A DNA stretch of 64,000 nt from Hamadaea flava (GTDB lineage: Bacteria; Actinomycetota; Actinomycetes; Mycobacteriales; Micromonosporaceae), in the NCBI RefSeq assembly GCF_024172085.1, contig NZ_JAMZDZ010000001.1, positions 6,076,001-6,140,000 of the forward strand, given 5' to 3'. Shown here in pieces: positions 9,026-17,044 of the stretch. Below the pieces are notes generated by a model. That model had not been told where the DNA came from, ran no database searches, and was given only the letters and a program-made list of their open reading frames with translations. The position numbers and the translations under genes were made by a program. How positions within the stretch are numbered: the stretch's first letter is position 1; each line of letters begins with the position of its first letter.

Positions 9026-9865
9026 ATGACGATCGCTCTGGTCACCGACTCGACGGCGGGCCTGCCCGCGGAGTTCGCCGGCCGGATCCGGGTCGTTCCG
9101 CTGGCCGTGGTGATCGACGGCGTCGCCCGCGCCGAAGGCGTCGAGGTCTCCTCCGCCGAGGTGGCTGCGGCCCTGCGCAATCCCAAGCTCAGCGTCACGA
9201 CGTCCCGGCCGGCCCCGACGGAGTTCGCCGAGGCGTACCAGGCGCTGCTGGACGACGGCGCCACCGGCGTGGTCTCCGTGCACCTGTCGGCCGCCCTCTC
9301 CGGTACGCACGAATCCGCTGAACTGGCGGCCCGCGACTTCGCCGGCCGCGTACGCGTCGTCGACTCCCGCTCGACCGCGATGGGCCTGGGCTTTCCCGTC
9401 CTGGCAGCCGTCTCCGCCGCCGCATCCGGGGCCACCGTCGACGAGGTGGCCGACGTGGCGACCACGGCCGTCGGGCGTACCGAGACGTACTTCGTCGTCG
9501 ACACCCTGGAACACCTGCGCCGGGGCGGCCGGATCGGAGCGGCGTCCGCACTGCTCGGCACGGCGTTGGCAGTGAAGCCGATCCTGCACGTCGTCGACGG
9601 CTCGATCGTCTCCCAAGACCGCGTACGCACGACGTCCCGGGCACTGGATCGCATGGTGGAACTGGCGATGGCCGCCGCCGGCGACGAACCCGAGGTCGAG
9701 ATCGCCGTCCAGCATCTCGACACCCCCGAGCGCGCCGAGCAGATCGCCGCGATCGTCCGGGAGCGGCTGGGGGACCGGCTGCGGGCGCTGTACACCTCCG
9801 AGGTCAGCGCGGTGATCGGCGCGCACGTCGGGCCGGGCGTCGTCGGGGTCATCGTCCACCGCTGA
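9026..9865 (+). CDS. DegV family fatty-acid-binding protein
   Basis: The product is 279 residues, the family's usual length. It starts with the hallmark IALVTDSTAGLP, followed by ISVHLSAALSGTHESA, VVDSRSTAMGLGF and the RGGRIG motif of the C-terminal domain. DegV proteins bind a fatty acid. In Gram-positive bacteria a FakB role, presenting fatty acids to the kinase FakA, is established for some members; no FakA gene is visible here. The position just upstream of comEA–comEC–holA is a conserved actinobacterial arrangement. It is followed by a 567-bp repeat-rich spacer. Confidence 0.9.
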   Translation: MTIALVTDSTAGLPAEFAGRIRVVPLAVVIDGVARAEGVEVSSAEVAAALRNPKLSVTTSRPAPTEFAEAYQALLDDGATGVVSVHLSAALSGTHESAELAARDFAGRVRVVDSRSTAMGLGFPVLAAVSAAASGATVDEVADVATTAVGRTETYFVVDTLEHLRRGGRIGAASALLGTALAVKPILHVVDGSIVSQDRVRTTSRALDRMVELAMAAAGDEPEVEIAVQHLDTPERAEQIAAIVRERLGDRLRALYTSEVSAVIGAHVGPGVVGVIVHR

Positions 9866-9907
9866 CCCGCCTGTCCCGACCCTCGCCGTCCCACGGGCCG
9901 CCTCGCC

Positions 9908-10028
9908 GTGCGCTGCCCCGCGCTGGCCCGCTGTGCGCTGCCCGCGCTGGCCCGCTGTGCGCTGCCGCGCGCTGGCCCGCTGTGCGCTGCCGCGCGCTGG
10001 CCCGCTGTGCGCTGCCGCGCGCTGGCCG
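9908..10028. repeat. Tandem array, about five 24–25-bp units
   Basis: Units begin GTGCGCTGC at 9908, 9933, 9957, 9982 and 10007, each followed by a GCGCTGGCCCGCT-type tail. Units 3 and 4 are essentially identical. The array lies in the spacer after degV. Period lengths that are not all multiples of three argue against coding, and there are no unique spacers. Confidence 0.9.
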
Positions 10029-10127
10029 GCGTCGCGGCGCCCGGAGGCGTGATGATCTCCGGAAGGCTAGCTACCTGATCTTGGCGCGATAAGGTGCGCA
10101 CCAGTCCGGAGATCACGAAGCGCTCCG

Positions 10128-10330
10128 CCGGACGGCGCCGCGCGTCCCGCCGGACGGCGCCGCGCGCCAGCGGAGGGGCAGTGTGCTCTGGTGGACGGGC
10201 CGCGCTCGGGCGGACGGGCCGCGCTCGGGCGGACGGGCCGCGCTCGGGCGGACGGGCCGCGCGTCCCGCCGGACGGGACCGCGCGCCCGCGGATCGGACC
10301 GCGCTCACGCGGACGGGCCGCGCGGAGGGT
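10128..10330. repeat. Degenerate tandem array with 19-bp core units
   Basis: Three exact 19-bp units (GACGGGCCGCGCTCGGGCG) start at 10194, 10213 and 10232. They are flanked by decayed variants such as GGACGGCGCCGCGCG near 10130–10175 and 10251–10330. The rest of the 9866–10432 spacer shows no convincing gene; open frames inside it exist only because the sequence is so GC-rich. The comEA promoter is expected between 10330 and 10432. Confidence 0.85.
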
Positions 10331-10432
10331 TTGCCTCGGCGAATCCGCCGCGTTGTCCACAAAGCGCGGCTGTCCACAGAAGAGGCGTGAGTCGATGGGT
10401 GCGACGATCGGTGGAGCGCCTAGCGTCGCCGC

Positions 10433-11137
10433 GTGACCCAGCCCGACGAACCCGAAGCCCGAGGCCGCCTGGCCGCCCTCGTAGGCAAGCCGTTGGCCAG
10501 CCCCGAGCCGAACCGCCGCCCCGAGCAGAAGAGTCACGCAGCGGAGCCGAGCAGCCGCGAGCTGAAGACCAGTCTTGCCAGCGCTTTCGATCCGGGGCGG
10601 CCGGGTCTCAAGGCGATCGCCGCGATAGCGGCGGTGGTCGTCCTCGCGGCCGCCGCGTACGCCTGGTTCTCCCGGCCACATGCCGAACCGGTTGCCCCCG
10701 CCCCCGCGTCTTCGGCAAGTGCTCCGACGACAGGGCTGATCGTCGCCGTCTCCGGGAAGGTGAAGTTCCCCGGACTCGTCCGGCTACCGGCCGGGGCGCG
10801 GGTCGCGGACGCGATCGAAGCGGCGGGCGGCGTACTTCCCGGCACGGATCTGTCCACGGTGAACCTCGCCCGGAAGGTCGCCGACGGCGAGCTGATCACC
10901 GTCGGCGCGCCCGCGAATACCACCGCCTCGGGCACGGCCGCCGACGGCAAGGTCAATCTCAACACCGCGACCGCCGCCCAGCTCGACGCCCTGCCCGGGG
11001 TGGGTCCGGTGCTCGCCGAGCGGATCGTGGCGTACCGGGATCGCAAGGGCGGCTTTCGCAACGTCGGTGAACTGCGGCAGGTCGAGGGCATCGGCGACGC
11101 CAAGTTCGAGCAGCTCAAGGATTTGGTGACGGTGTGA
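10433..11137 (+). CDS. comEA: ComEA-like DNA-binding competence protein
   Basis: The product is 234 residues with a GTG start. A cytoplasmic N-terminus of about 55 residues precedes one membrane helix (IAAIAAVVVLAAAAYAWF). Outside lies a SLBB beta-grasp domain (about 100–165, GLIVAVSGKVKFPG…). A C-terminal helix-hairpin-helix DNA-binding domain follows (VNLNTATAAQLDALPGVGP … GFRNVGELRQVEGIG). ComEA binds incoming DNA at the cell surface and passes it to ComEC. It overlaps comEC by four bases (GTGA), indicating translational coupling. Confidence 0.93.
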   Translation: MTQPDEPEARGRLAALVGKPLASPEPNRRPEQKSHAAEPSSRELKTSLASAFDPGRPGLKAIAAIAAVVVLAAAAYAWFSRPHAEPVAPAPASSASAPTTGLIVAVSGKVKFPGLVRLPAGARVADAIEAAGGVLPGTDLSTVNLARKVADGELITVGAPANTTASGTAADGKVNLNTATAAQLDALPGVGPVLAERIVAYRDRKGGFRNVGELRQVEGIGDAKFEQLKDLVTV

Positions 11138-13389
11138 CCGGCCGGGATCTCCGGCTGGCGCCGCTCGCTCTCGGCTGCTGGCTGGCGGCGTACGCCGCGC
11201 TGCTCACGAGCCTGCCGATCGCGGTCGCGATCACGGCCGCAGCCACTGTGGCCGCTCTCGTCTTCCGCCGGCGGAGGATCGTCTGCCTGGCGTTGATCGG
11301 GGTCGCGTTAGGAGCCGGGGCGACGGCGGCCCGCCTCGCGATCCGGGACGATCCAGCGATCACGCGGCTGGTCGACGACAAGGCGACGATCGCGGCGGAG
11401 GTGGTCGTCCGCGACGACCCCCGTTCTCTCCCAGGGCGTACGCCCTCTTGGCTGATCGACGCCGAGCTGACGCGGGCGGACGACCTCCGCCTCAGCGTTC
11501 CGGTGCTGGTCATCGCCAGCGGCGACGGCGATTGGCGGGCGCTGCTGCCGGGCCAGCGGATAGCGGTCACCGGCCGGCTCGGCGCGACGCGGGGTGGTGA
11601 TCTCCAGGCAGCCGTCCTCGCGGTCAACCGCCCGCCGCGACTGATCGGCCGCGCGCCCTGGGCTCAGCGCGCCGCCGGAGGTCTGCGCGCCGGACTCCAG
11701 AAGGCTTGTGCGGGCTTGGAACCCAGGCGCGGTGGGCTGCTGCCCGGATTGGTCGTCGGCGACACCTCGCGACTGCCGCCGGAGGTGCAGGAGGACTTCA
11801 AAGCGGCGGGGATGACACATTTGACGGCCGTCTCCGGCTCGAACGTGGCGATCATCATCGGCTGCCTGCTGCTGTTCCTGCGCTGGTGCCGGGCCAGTCC
11901 GGCGATCTGTGCGGCGGCCTGCGTACTGGGGGTCGCCGGGTTCGTCATCCTGGCGCGGCCGTCGCCGAGCGTCCTGCGGGCCGCGGTCATGGGCGGTCTC
12001 GCGTTGGCGGCGTTGGCCACCGGCCGGGGCCGGGCGGCACTGCCCGCGCTGTCCGCGACCGTCGCGATCCTGGTGGTCGTCGATCCCGAGTTGGCCGCCG
12101 ACGCCGGGTTCACCCTGAGCGTCTGCGCCACCGCCGGGCTGCTGCTGCTCGCGCCGGGTTGGCGGGACGCGTTGCAGCGCCGGCTGCCCCGGGTCGCGGC
12201 CGAGGCGCTCGCGGTGCCGGCCGCCGCTCAGGTCGCCTGCGCGCCGGTCATCGCGGCGCTGTCGGGCTCGGTCAGCCTCGTCGCGATTCCGGCGAATCTG
12301 CTGGCCACGGCCGCGGTTGCCCCGGCAACCGTGCTCGGTGTCCTCGCCGCGGCGAGCTCACCGATCTGGCCGCGGGGCGCGGAATTCGTCGCCTGGCTGG
12401 CGAGCTATCCGGCCGCGTGGCTGGTCACGGTCGCGCGGGTCGCCGCCGGTTTGCCGGGAGCCGCTCTTCCCTGGCCCAGTGGTACGCCGGGAGCAGTGCT
12501 CCTGGCCGGGTTGACCGTGATGGCACTCGTCGGGTTCCGCAGCGCGACGGTGCGGCGGGTGGTGCTGGTCGTGACGGCGGCGGCGGTGCTGGGCGCGGCC
12601 CCGGTACGCCTCCTCGCCTCGGGGTGGCCGCCGAAGGGGTGGCTGGTGGTCGCCTGCGATGTCGGCCAGGGCGACGCGACGGTGCTGCGTACGCAGGACG
12701 GCGCGGCCGTCGTCGTGGACGCCGGTCCGGAGCCGGCGGCGGTGGCGGGCTGCCTGGACCGGCTCGGGATCACGACGGTTCCGTTGCTGGTGATCAGCCA
12801 TTTCCACGCCGACCACGTGGGCGGTGTCGCCGGGGTGTTCCGCGGCCGCCGGGTCTCCGCCGTTCTGACGCCCGACTGGCCGGAGCCGGTGGAGGGGCGT
12901 ACGGGGGTGCTCGCGGCGGCGGCCGCCGCCCGCTCGCCGGTGAGTGTGGCCACTCCTGGCGAGGTACGCCGCATCGGCCCGCTGACGATGACGGTCACCG
13001 GACCGGTGACCCCGTTACGCGGCACGAGGTCGGATCCGAACAACAACTCGATTGTGCTGAGCGTCTCGTTCGGGGGAACGTCGGTGCTGCTCACGGGTGA
13101 TGCCGAGGTCGAGGAGCAACAGGAGCTGGTCGCGGCCGGAGTCGGTCGCGCCGATGTTCTCAAGGTCGCGCATCACGGTTCGGCCTTTCAGGATCCGGCG
13201 TTCCTGGCCGCCGTCGCACCGGCGATTGCGCTGGTCAGTGTGGGTGCGGGCAACGACTATGGGCATCCGAACCCGGCGGTGCTGGCGAGCCTGACCCGTG
13301 GCGGCGCGCGTGTCGTGCGTACGGACCAGGCGGGGGACGTAGCGATCGCCATCGACGCTGGTCAACTCACCGTGACGCCCCGGTCGTGA
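11134..13389 (+). CDS. comEC: ComEC/Rec2 family DNA-uptake channel protein
   Basis: The product is 751 residues. Several N-terminal membrane segments and an OB-like domain (about 85–170) come first. The competence domain follows, with the typical HLTAVSGSNVAIIIG and a long multi-helix region to about residue 490. A C-terminal metallo-beta-lactamase-type domain carries the ISHFHADHVGG metal motif. The protein is the inner-membrane channel for single-stranded DNA, and the MBL domain is the proposed nuclease. All domains are intact, so the locus looks functional. Natural competence is not generally shown for such actinobacteria, so the physiological role is open. Confidence 0.94.
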   Translation: MTGRDLRLAPLALGCWLAAYAALLTSLPIAVAITAAATVAALVFRRRRIVCLALIGVALGAGATAARLAIRDDPAITRLVDDKATIAAEVVVRDDPRSLPGRTPSWLIDAELTRADDLRLSVPVLVIASGDGDWRALLPGQRIAVTGRLGATRGGDLQAAVLAVNRPPRLIGRAPWAQRAAGGLRAGLQKACAGLEPRRGGLLPGLVVGDTSRLPPEVQEDFKAAGMTHLTAVSGSNVAIIIGCLLLFLRWCRASPAICAAACVLGVAGFVILARPSPSVLRAAVMGGLALAALATGRGRAALPALSATVAILVVVDPELAADAGFTLSVCATAGLLLLAPGWRDALQRRLPRVAAEALAVPAAAQVACAPVIAALSGSVSLVAIPANLLATAAVAPATVLGVLAAASSPIWPRGAEFVAWLASYPAAWLVTVARVAAGLPGAALPWPSGTPGAVLLAGLTVMALVGFRSATVRRVVLVVTAAAVLGAAPVRLLASGWPPKGWLVVACDVGQGDATVLRTQDGAAVVVDAGPEPAAVAGCLDRLGITTVPLLVISHFHADHVGGVAGVFRGRRVSAVLTPDWPEPVEGRTGVLAAAAAARSPVSVATPGEVRRIGPLTMTVTGPVTPLRGTRSDPNNNSIVLSVSFGGTSVLLTGDAEVEEQQELVAAGVGRADVLKVAHHGSAFQDPAFLAAVAPAIALVSVGAGNDYGHPNPAVLASLTRGGARVVRTDQAGDVAIAIDAGQLTVTPRS

Positions 13390-13455
13390 ATACCGATGTG
13401 CCGCCCACCCCGACGAGTGAGCGGATCATGGCGCTCGGCGTGCGAGTATTGCGGT

Positions 13456-14415
13456 GTGAGTGCTCCCGCGCTGCTATTGGTTCTCGGTGACGAAGAGTTG
13501 TTGGCCTCCCGCGCCGTCAACCAAGTAGTGGAAGCGGTCAGACGGGACGATCCGGTCGCCTCGGTCAGCGAGTTCCAGGGGAGTGATCTGCTCGCGGGCG
13601 AGTTGGCGGGCGCGTTGAGCCCGTCGCTGTTCGGCGGTCGCCCGGTGGTGATCGTCTACAACGGACAGGACGCGAAGAAGGACCTGACGGCGGCGCTGCT
13701 CGCCTACGCGGCCAACGCCGATCCGGGGGCGACCCTGGTGGTCTGCCACGCCGGCGGCGCCAAGGGCAAGGCCCTCGCCGACGGTCTGAAGCAGGCGGGG
13801 GCGGAGGTCGCGCTGGCGGCCAAGCTGTCCCGGCATGCCGACAAGGTCGACTTCATCCGCTCGGAGATCCGGCGGCTCGGCGGCAAGTGCAGCGGCGAGG
13901 CGGCCGAGGCGCTGCTCGACGCGGTCGGCAACGACCTGCGCGAACTCGCCGCCGCGTGCAACCAGTTGATGGCCGACACGAACGGGCGGATCGAGCTCGA
14001 CGTCGTGCAGCGCTACTACAAGGGCCGGGCTGAGGTCAGCGGGTTCGCCGTGGCCGACGCTGCTGTCGCGGGTGACATCCCGGCCGCGCTGGAGGCGTTG
14101 CGCTGGGCGCTGGCCACGGGTGTCGACCCGGTCCCGATCGCGGACGCGCTCGCCGACGGCGTACGCACCATCGCACGGGTCGCCTCGGCCGGGCGCGGCG
14201 GAAACGCGTACCAGTTGGCGAGCAAGCTCGGCATGCCCGCGTGGAAGATCGAGAAGGCGCAGCGGATGGCTCGGGGCTGGAGTCCGGAGGGCCTCGTGGA
14301 CGCGATGGCCGCCGCCGCTGTGTGCAACGCCGAGGTCAAGGGCGGTTCCGACGATCGCGGGTACGCCCTGGAACGGGCCATCATGGCGATGGCGGCGGCC
14401 CGGAGCGGGCGATGA
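13456..14415 (+). CDS. holA: DNA polymerase III subunit delta
   Basis: The product is 319 residues from GTG 13456 (VSAPALLLVLGDEELL). An upstream ATG at 13396 would add 20 unlikely residues. It has the AAA+-like clamp-loader fold: GDEELL start, FGGRPVVIVYN, EIRRLGGKCSGEAAEALLDAVGNDLRELAAACNQL split over the middle, and the YYKGRAEVSGFAVADA hinge. The subunit opens the beta clamp in the clamp-loader complex. It is conserved next to comEC and rpsT in actinobacteria, and overlaps the next gene by four bases. Confidence 0.94.
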   Translation: MSAPALLLVLGDEELLASRAVNQVVEAVRRDDPVASVSEFQGSDLLAGELAGALSPSLFGGRPVVIVYNGQDAKKDLTAALLAYAANADPGATLVVCHAGGAKGKALADGLKQAGAEVALAAKLSRHADKVDFIRSEIRRLGGKCSGEAAEALLDAVGNDLRELAAACNQLMADTNGRIELDVVQRYYKGRAEVSGFAVADAAVAGDIPAALEALRWALATGVDPVPIADALADGVRTIARVASAGRGGNAYQLASKLGMPAWKIEKAQRMARGWSPEGLVDAMAAAAVCNAEVKGGSDDRGYALERAIMAMAAARSGR

Positions 14416-14918
14416 TCGCCGGCATCGGCGCGAAGGATCGTCCGTTCTATGCCCGAGCCCTGGGGCTGCACTACGTCCGGCCCAGTGGTCTGCTGTGCTT
14501 CTTCTTCTTCGAGGGCGCGATCGCCCTGGCCACCCTGCTCGCCCTGGCCGAGCTGGTGACGTGGTGGGCGGTCGTGGTGCTCCCCGGCGCGATCGCGATC
14601 ATGGTGAAGATCAACGATCTGATCGCGGGATTCGGCGCCCGCTCAGCGGCCCGCGCGCAGGCCCGGGCGGCGGTCCGCAGCGCCACCCGGCGGGCGGCCA
14701 AACGCGAGGCCAAGGCGGCCCGGCGGCAGGCCGCCCTCGCCTCGGCGGCTGCCGACGGCGGTCCCGCGCAGGTGGACGACGAAGACCTCCTGGAAGAGGC
14801 GCCCGCCGCTGTCGGCCGGGCCTCGGTGCCTCAGCCGTACGCCGGCCTGGCCGCCCCGGACGAGGTGCGTTCCAGCCGGGCCCGGCGGCGGCAGTCCGCC
14901 GCGCACCGCTACGACTGA
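14412..14918 (+). CDS. Hypothetical two-helix membrane protein with basic tail
   Basis: The product is 168 residues. Its ATG overlaps the holA stop (ATGA), so it is co-translated. Residues 20–65 contain two hydrophobic helices (LLCFFFFEGAIALATLLALAEL and WWAVVVLPGAIAIMV; quoted in parts). A strongly basic, Ala/Arg/Lys-rich segment (about 75–115) and an acidic patch (DDEDLLEEAP) follow. I do not recognise the family. The basic region could contact nucleic acid or membrane, but this is speculation. Confidence 0.75.
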   Translation: MIAGIGAKDRPFYARALGLHYVRPSGLLCFFFFEGAIALATLLALAELVTWWAVVVLPGAIAIMVKINDLIAGFGARSAARAQARAAVRSATRRAAKREAKAARRQAALASAAADGGPAQVDDEDLLEEAPAAVGRASVPQPYAGLAAPDEVRSSRARRRQSAAHRYD

Positions 14919-14943
14919 GCCCGATCTGGTTCCAGGTACGCAA

Positions 14944-14973
14944 AAGCCCGCCGCCGATGAGGGCAGCGGGCTT
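14944..14973 (-). terminator. Terminator for rpsT
   Basis: On the minus strand AAGCCCGC pairs with GCGGGCTT, with two more pairs inside and a short loop, and TTTG follows. It lies 17 bases after the rpsT stop codon and also close to the end of the convergent gene, so it may act in both directions. Confidence 0.8.
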
Positions 14974-14990
14974 GTCGCGTGTCTGGGGCG

Positions 14991-15260
14991 TCAGGCCGCG
15001 GCGACCGTGTTGAGCCGCTTGGCGATCGACGACTTGCGGTTCGCCGCCTGGTTCTTGTGGATGACGCCCTTGCTGACCGCCTTGTCGAGCTGACGGGAAG
15101 CGGCGAGCATCAGCTCCGACGCCTTGGCGGCGTCGCCGGTCTCGGACGCCTCGTGGAACTTGCGGATCGCGGTCTTCAGCGAAGACTTGACCGCCTTGTT
15201 CCGCAGCCGCGCCTTCTCGTTCTGGCGGTTGCGCTTGATCTGCGACTTGATGTTGGCCAC
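14991..15260 (-). CDS. rpsT: Small ribosomal subunit protein bS20
   Basis: The product is 89 residues with the diagnostic start [20 protein letters not shown] and the helix-rich, Lys/Arg/Ala-rich composition of S20. It binds 16S rRNA in the 30S subunit. It starts with GTG after AGGAG. The leader between promoter and start contains a small hairpin (CCCCGC-TGAA-GCGGGG, 15291–15306). rpsT opposite holA is the standard actinobacterial arrangement. Confidence 0.98.
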   Translation of the reverse strand: MANIKSQIKRNRQNEKARLRNKAVKSSLKTAIRKFHEASETGDAAKASELMLAASRQLDKAVSKGVIHKNQAANRKSSIAKRLNTVAAA

Positions 15261-15326
15261 GTGTCAGCCTCTCCTAGCTCGGGGCATCAACCCCGCTGAA
15301 GCGGGGACACAAAAGTTCGACGTGCC

Positions 15327-15356
15327 AGATTACCAGGCGCGGCCTTGGTCAGCCAA
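15327..15356 (-). promoter_or_regulatory. Putative housekeeping promoter of rpsT
   Basis: Read on the minus strand: TTGGCT, 18 bases, TAATCT, about 65 bases before the rpsT GTG. It matches the actinobacterial SigA-like pattern reasonably well; predicted only. Confidence 0.45.
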
Positions 15357-15383
15357 AGCGCAGGGCAGCTCGGGCTGACTAGG

Positions 15384-16340
15384 TCACCAGCGCCACTTCT
15401 GGCGACGCGCCAGCCATTCTATCGCCAGCCGCCCGCAGTGCCGCTGGTGGGTCCGAACATACGGGGAATTCGGGATCTCCGGGCGCATCCCCTGGGTCAG
15501 GTAATACCCGGCGAGGCCCGCCAAGGTCGCGTCGAGCGCGTCATCGGGCGCGCCCGCGACGGCAGGATGCGTGGTGAACAGCGTATCCACGTCATGATCG
15601 GGCACCGCCGAGATCAGCAGGCTGACCAGGTCGAGCCAGGCCGGTCCACGGCAGAGGTGGTTCCAGTCGCAGATCCACGCCGCACCGGCGGTGTCCAGGA
15701 TCACGTTGTCCGCCCGCAGATCGCAGTGCATGACGCCGGGCATGGCATCGCCGTAGTCCAGCAGCCGTCGCTCCAGCCGTGCGAGTTCGGCGAGATGCGG
15801 CTCCAGCCTTGGGTCCGGCAGCTCGGCCGCGCCCGAGAGCACCGCGGCCCACCGATCGAGGGTGCCGCGCATCACAATGCTGAACGGATCCGGCGCGAAC
15901 TCGGCCAACGCCGCCGGCATCGGCGTGAGCAGCGCTGCCGTTCGTGCGTACGCGTCCAGGGCGGCGGTCAGATCCGGTGCGCGCCACGGCAGCTCGGGCA
16001 TGTGCGCGCCGTCCACCGCGTCGAGGCAGATCACGAAGTAGCCGGCCGACTCCGTCGCCCACCGCACCCGGGGCACCGGTACGCCGACCGGCAACGCCTC
16101 GGTGATCCGCGCCTCCTGGGCGTACCACTCGGCCACTGTGAGATCGAGTCGCGCGGCCTTGACGAAGGCGCGGAACCCGGCCACCGTGGTGAGGACCGCC
16201 GCGAAGCCTTGGGTGAAGCCGCTTCGGGCGACCCGCGCGGACGCGACCTCACCGCCGAGCCGCTCCGCGATCGCAGTGCGCAGCGACTCCGGCAACTGCT
16301 CCCAATCGGGCCGTTGCGCGGTCTCGGTGTACGGGATCAT
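15384..16340 (-). CDS. Aminoglycoside-phosphotransferase-fold kinase
   Basis: The product is 318 residues. The APH/choline-kinase fold is shown by VMHCDLRADNVI (catalytic Asp and metal-binding Asn) and by WICDWNHLCRGPAWLDL (the DFG-equivalent Asp and following motif). N-terminal sequence FTQGFAAVL and FVKAA fit the nucleotide loop and lysine. The family phosphorylates small hydroxyl compounds. An antibiotic substrate is possible, but nothing nearby suggests resistance, and such orphan members are common in actinomycetes. It is transcribed towards rpsT with its own start next to the divergent DUF4240 gene. Confidence 0.85.
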   Translation of the reverse strand: MIPYTETAQRPDWEQLPESLRTAIAERLGGEVASARVARSGFTQGFAAVLTTVAGFRAFVKAARLDLTVAEWYAQEARITEALPVGVPVPRVRWATESAGYFVICLDAVDGAHMPELPWRAPDLTAALDAYARTAALLTPMPAALAEFAPDPFSIVMRGTLDRWAAVLSGAAELPDPRLEPHLAELARLERRLLDYGDAMPGVMHCDLRADNVILDTAGAAWICDWNHLCRGPAWLDLVSLLISAVPDHDVDTLFTTHPAVAGAPDDALDATLAGLAGYYLTQGMRPEIPNSPYVRTHQRHCGRLAIEWLARRQKWRW

Positions 16341-16408
16341 GCCCGGAATGGTTCCGCAGAGCCGCGATCGGGCGCTAGTCGTTAAACCACCAGATCGAGG
16401 AGGCCACC

Positions 16409-16951
16409 GTGGAACTGGACGAGTTCTGGGACGTGATCGACGCCGCGCGGGCGGATGTCGCCGGCGAGATCGGCCAGGACGGCGAGGCGCTGGCCAAGGC
16501 GCTGACCGACCGGCTCGGGCGGCTGTCGCCCGCTGGGCGTACCGCGTTCGGGCAGACGTTCGCCCAGCTGAGCACCCAGGCTCTCCGGTGGGAGGTGTAC
16601 GCCGCCGCGTACCTGATCGGGGGCGGTTGTGATCTCGACGGCTTCGAGGACTTCCGCTTCGGCCTGATCGCGACCGGAAAAGACTGGTACGCCAAGGCGC
16701 TGGCCGATCCGGACGCGCTCGCCGGGAACCCCGTCGTCGCCGAGGCGGCCGAGTGGGACGACGACAGCGCGATCTTCGCCGAGCTCGTGGGCGACGCCGT
16801 CGCCGAGGTGTGCGCCGTCGATCTGCGCAAGCAGGGCGACCCGGCCGGTGAGCGGTTCGACGTCGACGACGACCTGATCATGCGGGCGCGGCTGCCGCGG
16901 CTGGCCGCACTGTTCCTGGGCTGGCCCGCGAACGAGGGTTGCCGCTGCTAG
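16409..16951 (+). CDS. DUF4240 domain protein
   Basis: The product is 180 residues. It has the features of DUF4240: MELDEFWDVIDAAR at the start, AAYLIGGGCDLDGFEDFRFGLIATG in the middle (parts quoted) and WYAKALADPDAL. The protein is acidic and soluble with no signal peptide. The function of the family is unknown; related WGR/DUF4240 proteins are scattered through actinomycetes. It lies between the divergent phosphotransferase and lepA, 93 bp before lepA. Confidence 0.8.
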   Translation: MELDEFWDVIDAARADVAGEIGQDGEALAKALTDRLGRLSPAGRTAFGQTFAQLSTQALRWEVYAAAYLIGGGCDLDGFEDFRFGLIATGKDWYAKALADPDALAGNPVVAEAAEWDDDSAIFAELVGDAVAEVCAVDLRKQGDPAGERFDVDDDLIMRARLPRLAALFLGWPANEGCRC

Positions 16952-17044
16952 GGCTACACATGAAAAGGTTCGGGCCGGGCATGGGATCATAGGAGCGAGC
17001 TGCAGCCGCAGCGTCATCCCATCTGACGACGAAACGGACGATCC

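Noticed and set aside
10067-10681. Open frames on both strands through the 19-bp repeat array
   Set aside because: Low-complexity Arg/Gly/Pro/Ala products produced by the repeats; no plausible starts or domains.
15384-16340. Calling the phosphotransferase an antibiotic-resistance gene
   Set aside because: The fold is shared by many small-molecule kinases and nothing in sequence or context indicates an aminoglycoside substrate.
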